Source: Anaerolinea sp. (lineage in GTDB: Bacteria; Chloroflexota; Anaerolineae; JAAEKA01). From it: a stretch of DNA of 6,687 bases. The number at the start of each line of letters is the position of its first letter. The stretch's first letter is position 1. The notes beneath the pieces are model-generated. The model did not search any database. It saw nothing but the letters and a program-made list of their open reading frames with translations, and was not told the DNA's origin. Below are positions 6,028 to 6,687 of this stretch, in pieces. The stretch covers positions 1-6,687 of the forward strand of contig JACSRL010000155.1 of the NCBI GenBank assembly GCA_014879765.1, in the 5' to 3' direction. A program made the translations under genes and the position numbers.

Positions 6028-6104
6028 CGGGGCACGGTCGGAGACCGGCCCGAGCAGCGAACGGGGCACGGTCGGAGACCGGCCCGAGCAGCGAGAGACC
6101 GGCC
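6028..6104 (+). repeat. 34-bp-period repeats in the menB-menC spacer
   Basis: Two 33-bp stretches, 6028-6060 and 6062-6094, are identical and spaced 34 bp apart; a truncated third copy (GAGACCGGCC, 6095-6104) abuts the menB end. The core CGGTCGGAGACCGGCC (6035-6050 and 6069-6084) is the same 16-mer as in the menC array, but there it lies on the - strand, so the two arrays are inverted relative to each other. The array fills most of the 98-bp spacer and ends 14 bp before the menC start codon. Confidence 0.93.
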
Positions 6105-6111
6105 TGTTTCC

Positions 6112-6687
6112 CTACGGAAACTTCGGGAAACGGTCGAACTCCGGCGTGCGCTTCTCTACGTAGGCGTTGCGACCCTCCTGCGCCTCCGCGGAGAGGTAGT
6201 AGAGCAGGGTGGCGTTGCCGGCCAGCTCCTGGATGCCGGCCTGGCCGTCCAGCTCGGCGTTGAAGGAGGATTTCAACATGCGGATGGCCAGCGGGCTCTT
6301 CTCCTGGATCTTGCGGCACCAGGCGATGGTGGTGGCCTCAAGTTGCTCCAGCGGGACGACCTTGTTGACCAGCCCCATCTGCAAGGCCTCCTGCGCGTCG
6401 TACTGGTCGCAGAGAAACCAGATCTCCCTCGCCTTCTTCTGGCCGACGACCCGCGCCAGGTAGGAGGCGCCGAAGCCGCCGTCGAAGCTGCCCACCCGTG
6501 GGCCGGTCTGGCCGAAGCGGGCGTTCTCGGCCGCGATGGTCAGGTCGCAGACCACGTGCAGCACGTGCCCGCCGCCGATGGCGTAGCCGGCCACCATCGC
6601 GATCACCGCCTTGGGGATGGAGCGGATCAGCTTTTGCAGATCCAGCACGTTCAGCCGCGGCACCTGGTCCTTGCCCACGTAGCCGCC
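6112..6687 (-). CDS. menB: 1,4-dihydroxy-2-naphthoyl-CoA synthase MenB (5' truncated by window edge)
   Basis: Ring closure of o-succinylbenzoyl-CoA to 1,4-dihydroxy-2-naphthoyl-CoA, the step after MenE. The last 191 residues are present and the frame is open to the right edge; MenB is usually 270-290 aa, so about 80-95 N-terminal residues are missing. This is a crotonase-fold enzyme: oxyanion-hole region GYAIGGGH (34-41 of the visible part), then GQTGPRVGSFDGG (59-71). The QTG triplet marks the bicarbonate-dependent type I class (E. coli Gly156), and Ser67 and Asp69 match E. coli Ser161 and Asp163. KKAREIWFLC and the C-terminal EGRNAYVEKRTPEFDRFP are highly typical of MenB. The apparent GTG start at 6678 is an internal valine (GGYVGKD). 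It is the most upstream visible gene of the men cluster; the stop is TAG at 6114-6112. Confidence 0.97.
   Translation of the reverse strand, partial: GGYVGKDQVPRLNVLDLQKLIRSIPKAVIAMVAGYAIGGGHVLHVVCDLTIAAENARFGQTGPRVGSFDGGFGASYLARVVGQKKAREIWFLCDQYDAQEALQMGLVNKVVPLEQLEATTIAWCRKIQEKSPLAIRMLKSSFNAELDGQAGIQELAGNATLLYYLSAEAQEGRNAYVEKRTPEFDRFPKFP

Noticed and set aside
6014..6319. N-terminal extension of menC to an upstream start at 6319
   Set aside because: It would overlap the conserved C-terminus of menB in another frame and add about 100 residues of Arg/Gly-rich sequence unlike MenC; MLTIAPF at 6013 is the natural start.
6511..6530. GGGCCGGTCTGG in menB as another copy of the menC repeat
   Set aside because: It encodes the conserved QTGP active-site motif of MenB, so the resemblance is dictated by the protein sequence and high GC.

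Overview
The window is a high-GC bacterial segment, roughly two-thirds G+C by eye. It most resembles a Chloroflexota chromosome (Anaerolineae or Caldilineae type). That placement rests on recalled similarity of the protein families: a type-I MenB, a helicase with a basic tail, exported proteins with dockerin-like and surface modules, and many short intergenic repeats. No database search was possible.

Layout. On the + strand, positions 1-252 are the 3' end of a gene for an exported-looking beta-rich protein, closed by a strong intrinsic terminator (277-309). A complete DEAD-box RNA helicase gene follows (373-1842). It converges on a - strand block, and the two share a perfect 15-bp hairpin (1855-1889). 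Read in the direction of transcription (right to left), the - strand holds menB (6112 to beyond the right edge), menC (4775-6013), a gene for a secreted dockerin-like repeat protein (3377-4576) and menE (1892-3046).

How the genes work together. MenC (o-succinylbenzoate synthase), MenE (o-succinylbenzoate-CoA ligase) and MenB (1,4-dihydroxy-2-naphthoyl-CoA synthase) are three consecutive steps of classical menaquinone biosynthesis, so this is the tail of a men cluster. The other men genes may lie beyond the right edge. The secreted protein between menC and menE has no evident role in the pathway.

The most unusual content is repetitive DNA that has entered the men genes. menC carries six 24/33-bp units encoding about 60 extra residues in perfect frame. 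Relatives of the same repeat sit in inverted orientation in the menB-menC spacer with a 34-bp period, and a fragment lies just downstream of menC. menE carries an unrelated 7-bp tandem array inside its C-terminal hinge region. The menE upstream spacer holds a 222-bp element with 12-bp terminal inverted repeats and several nested hairpins. No tRNA, rRNA, CRISPR array or transposase gene was seen.
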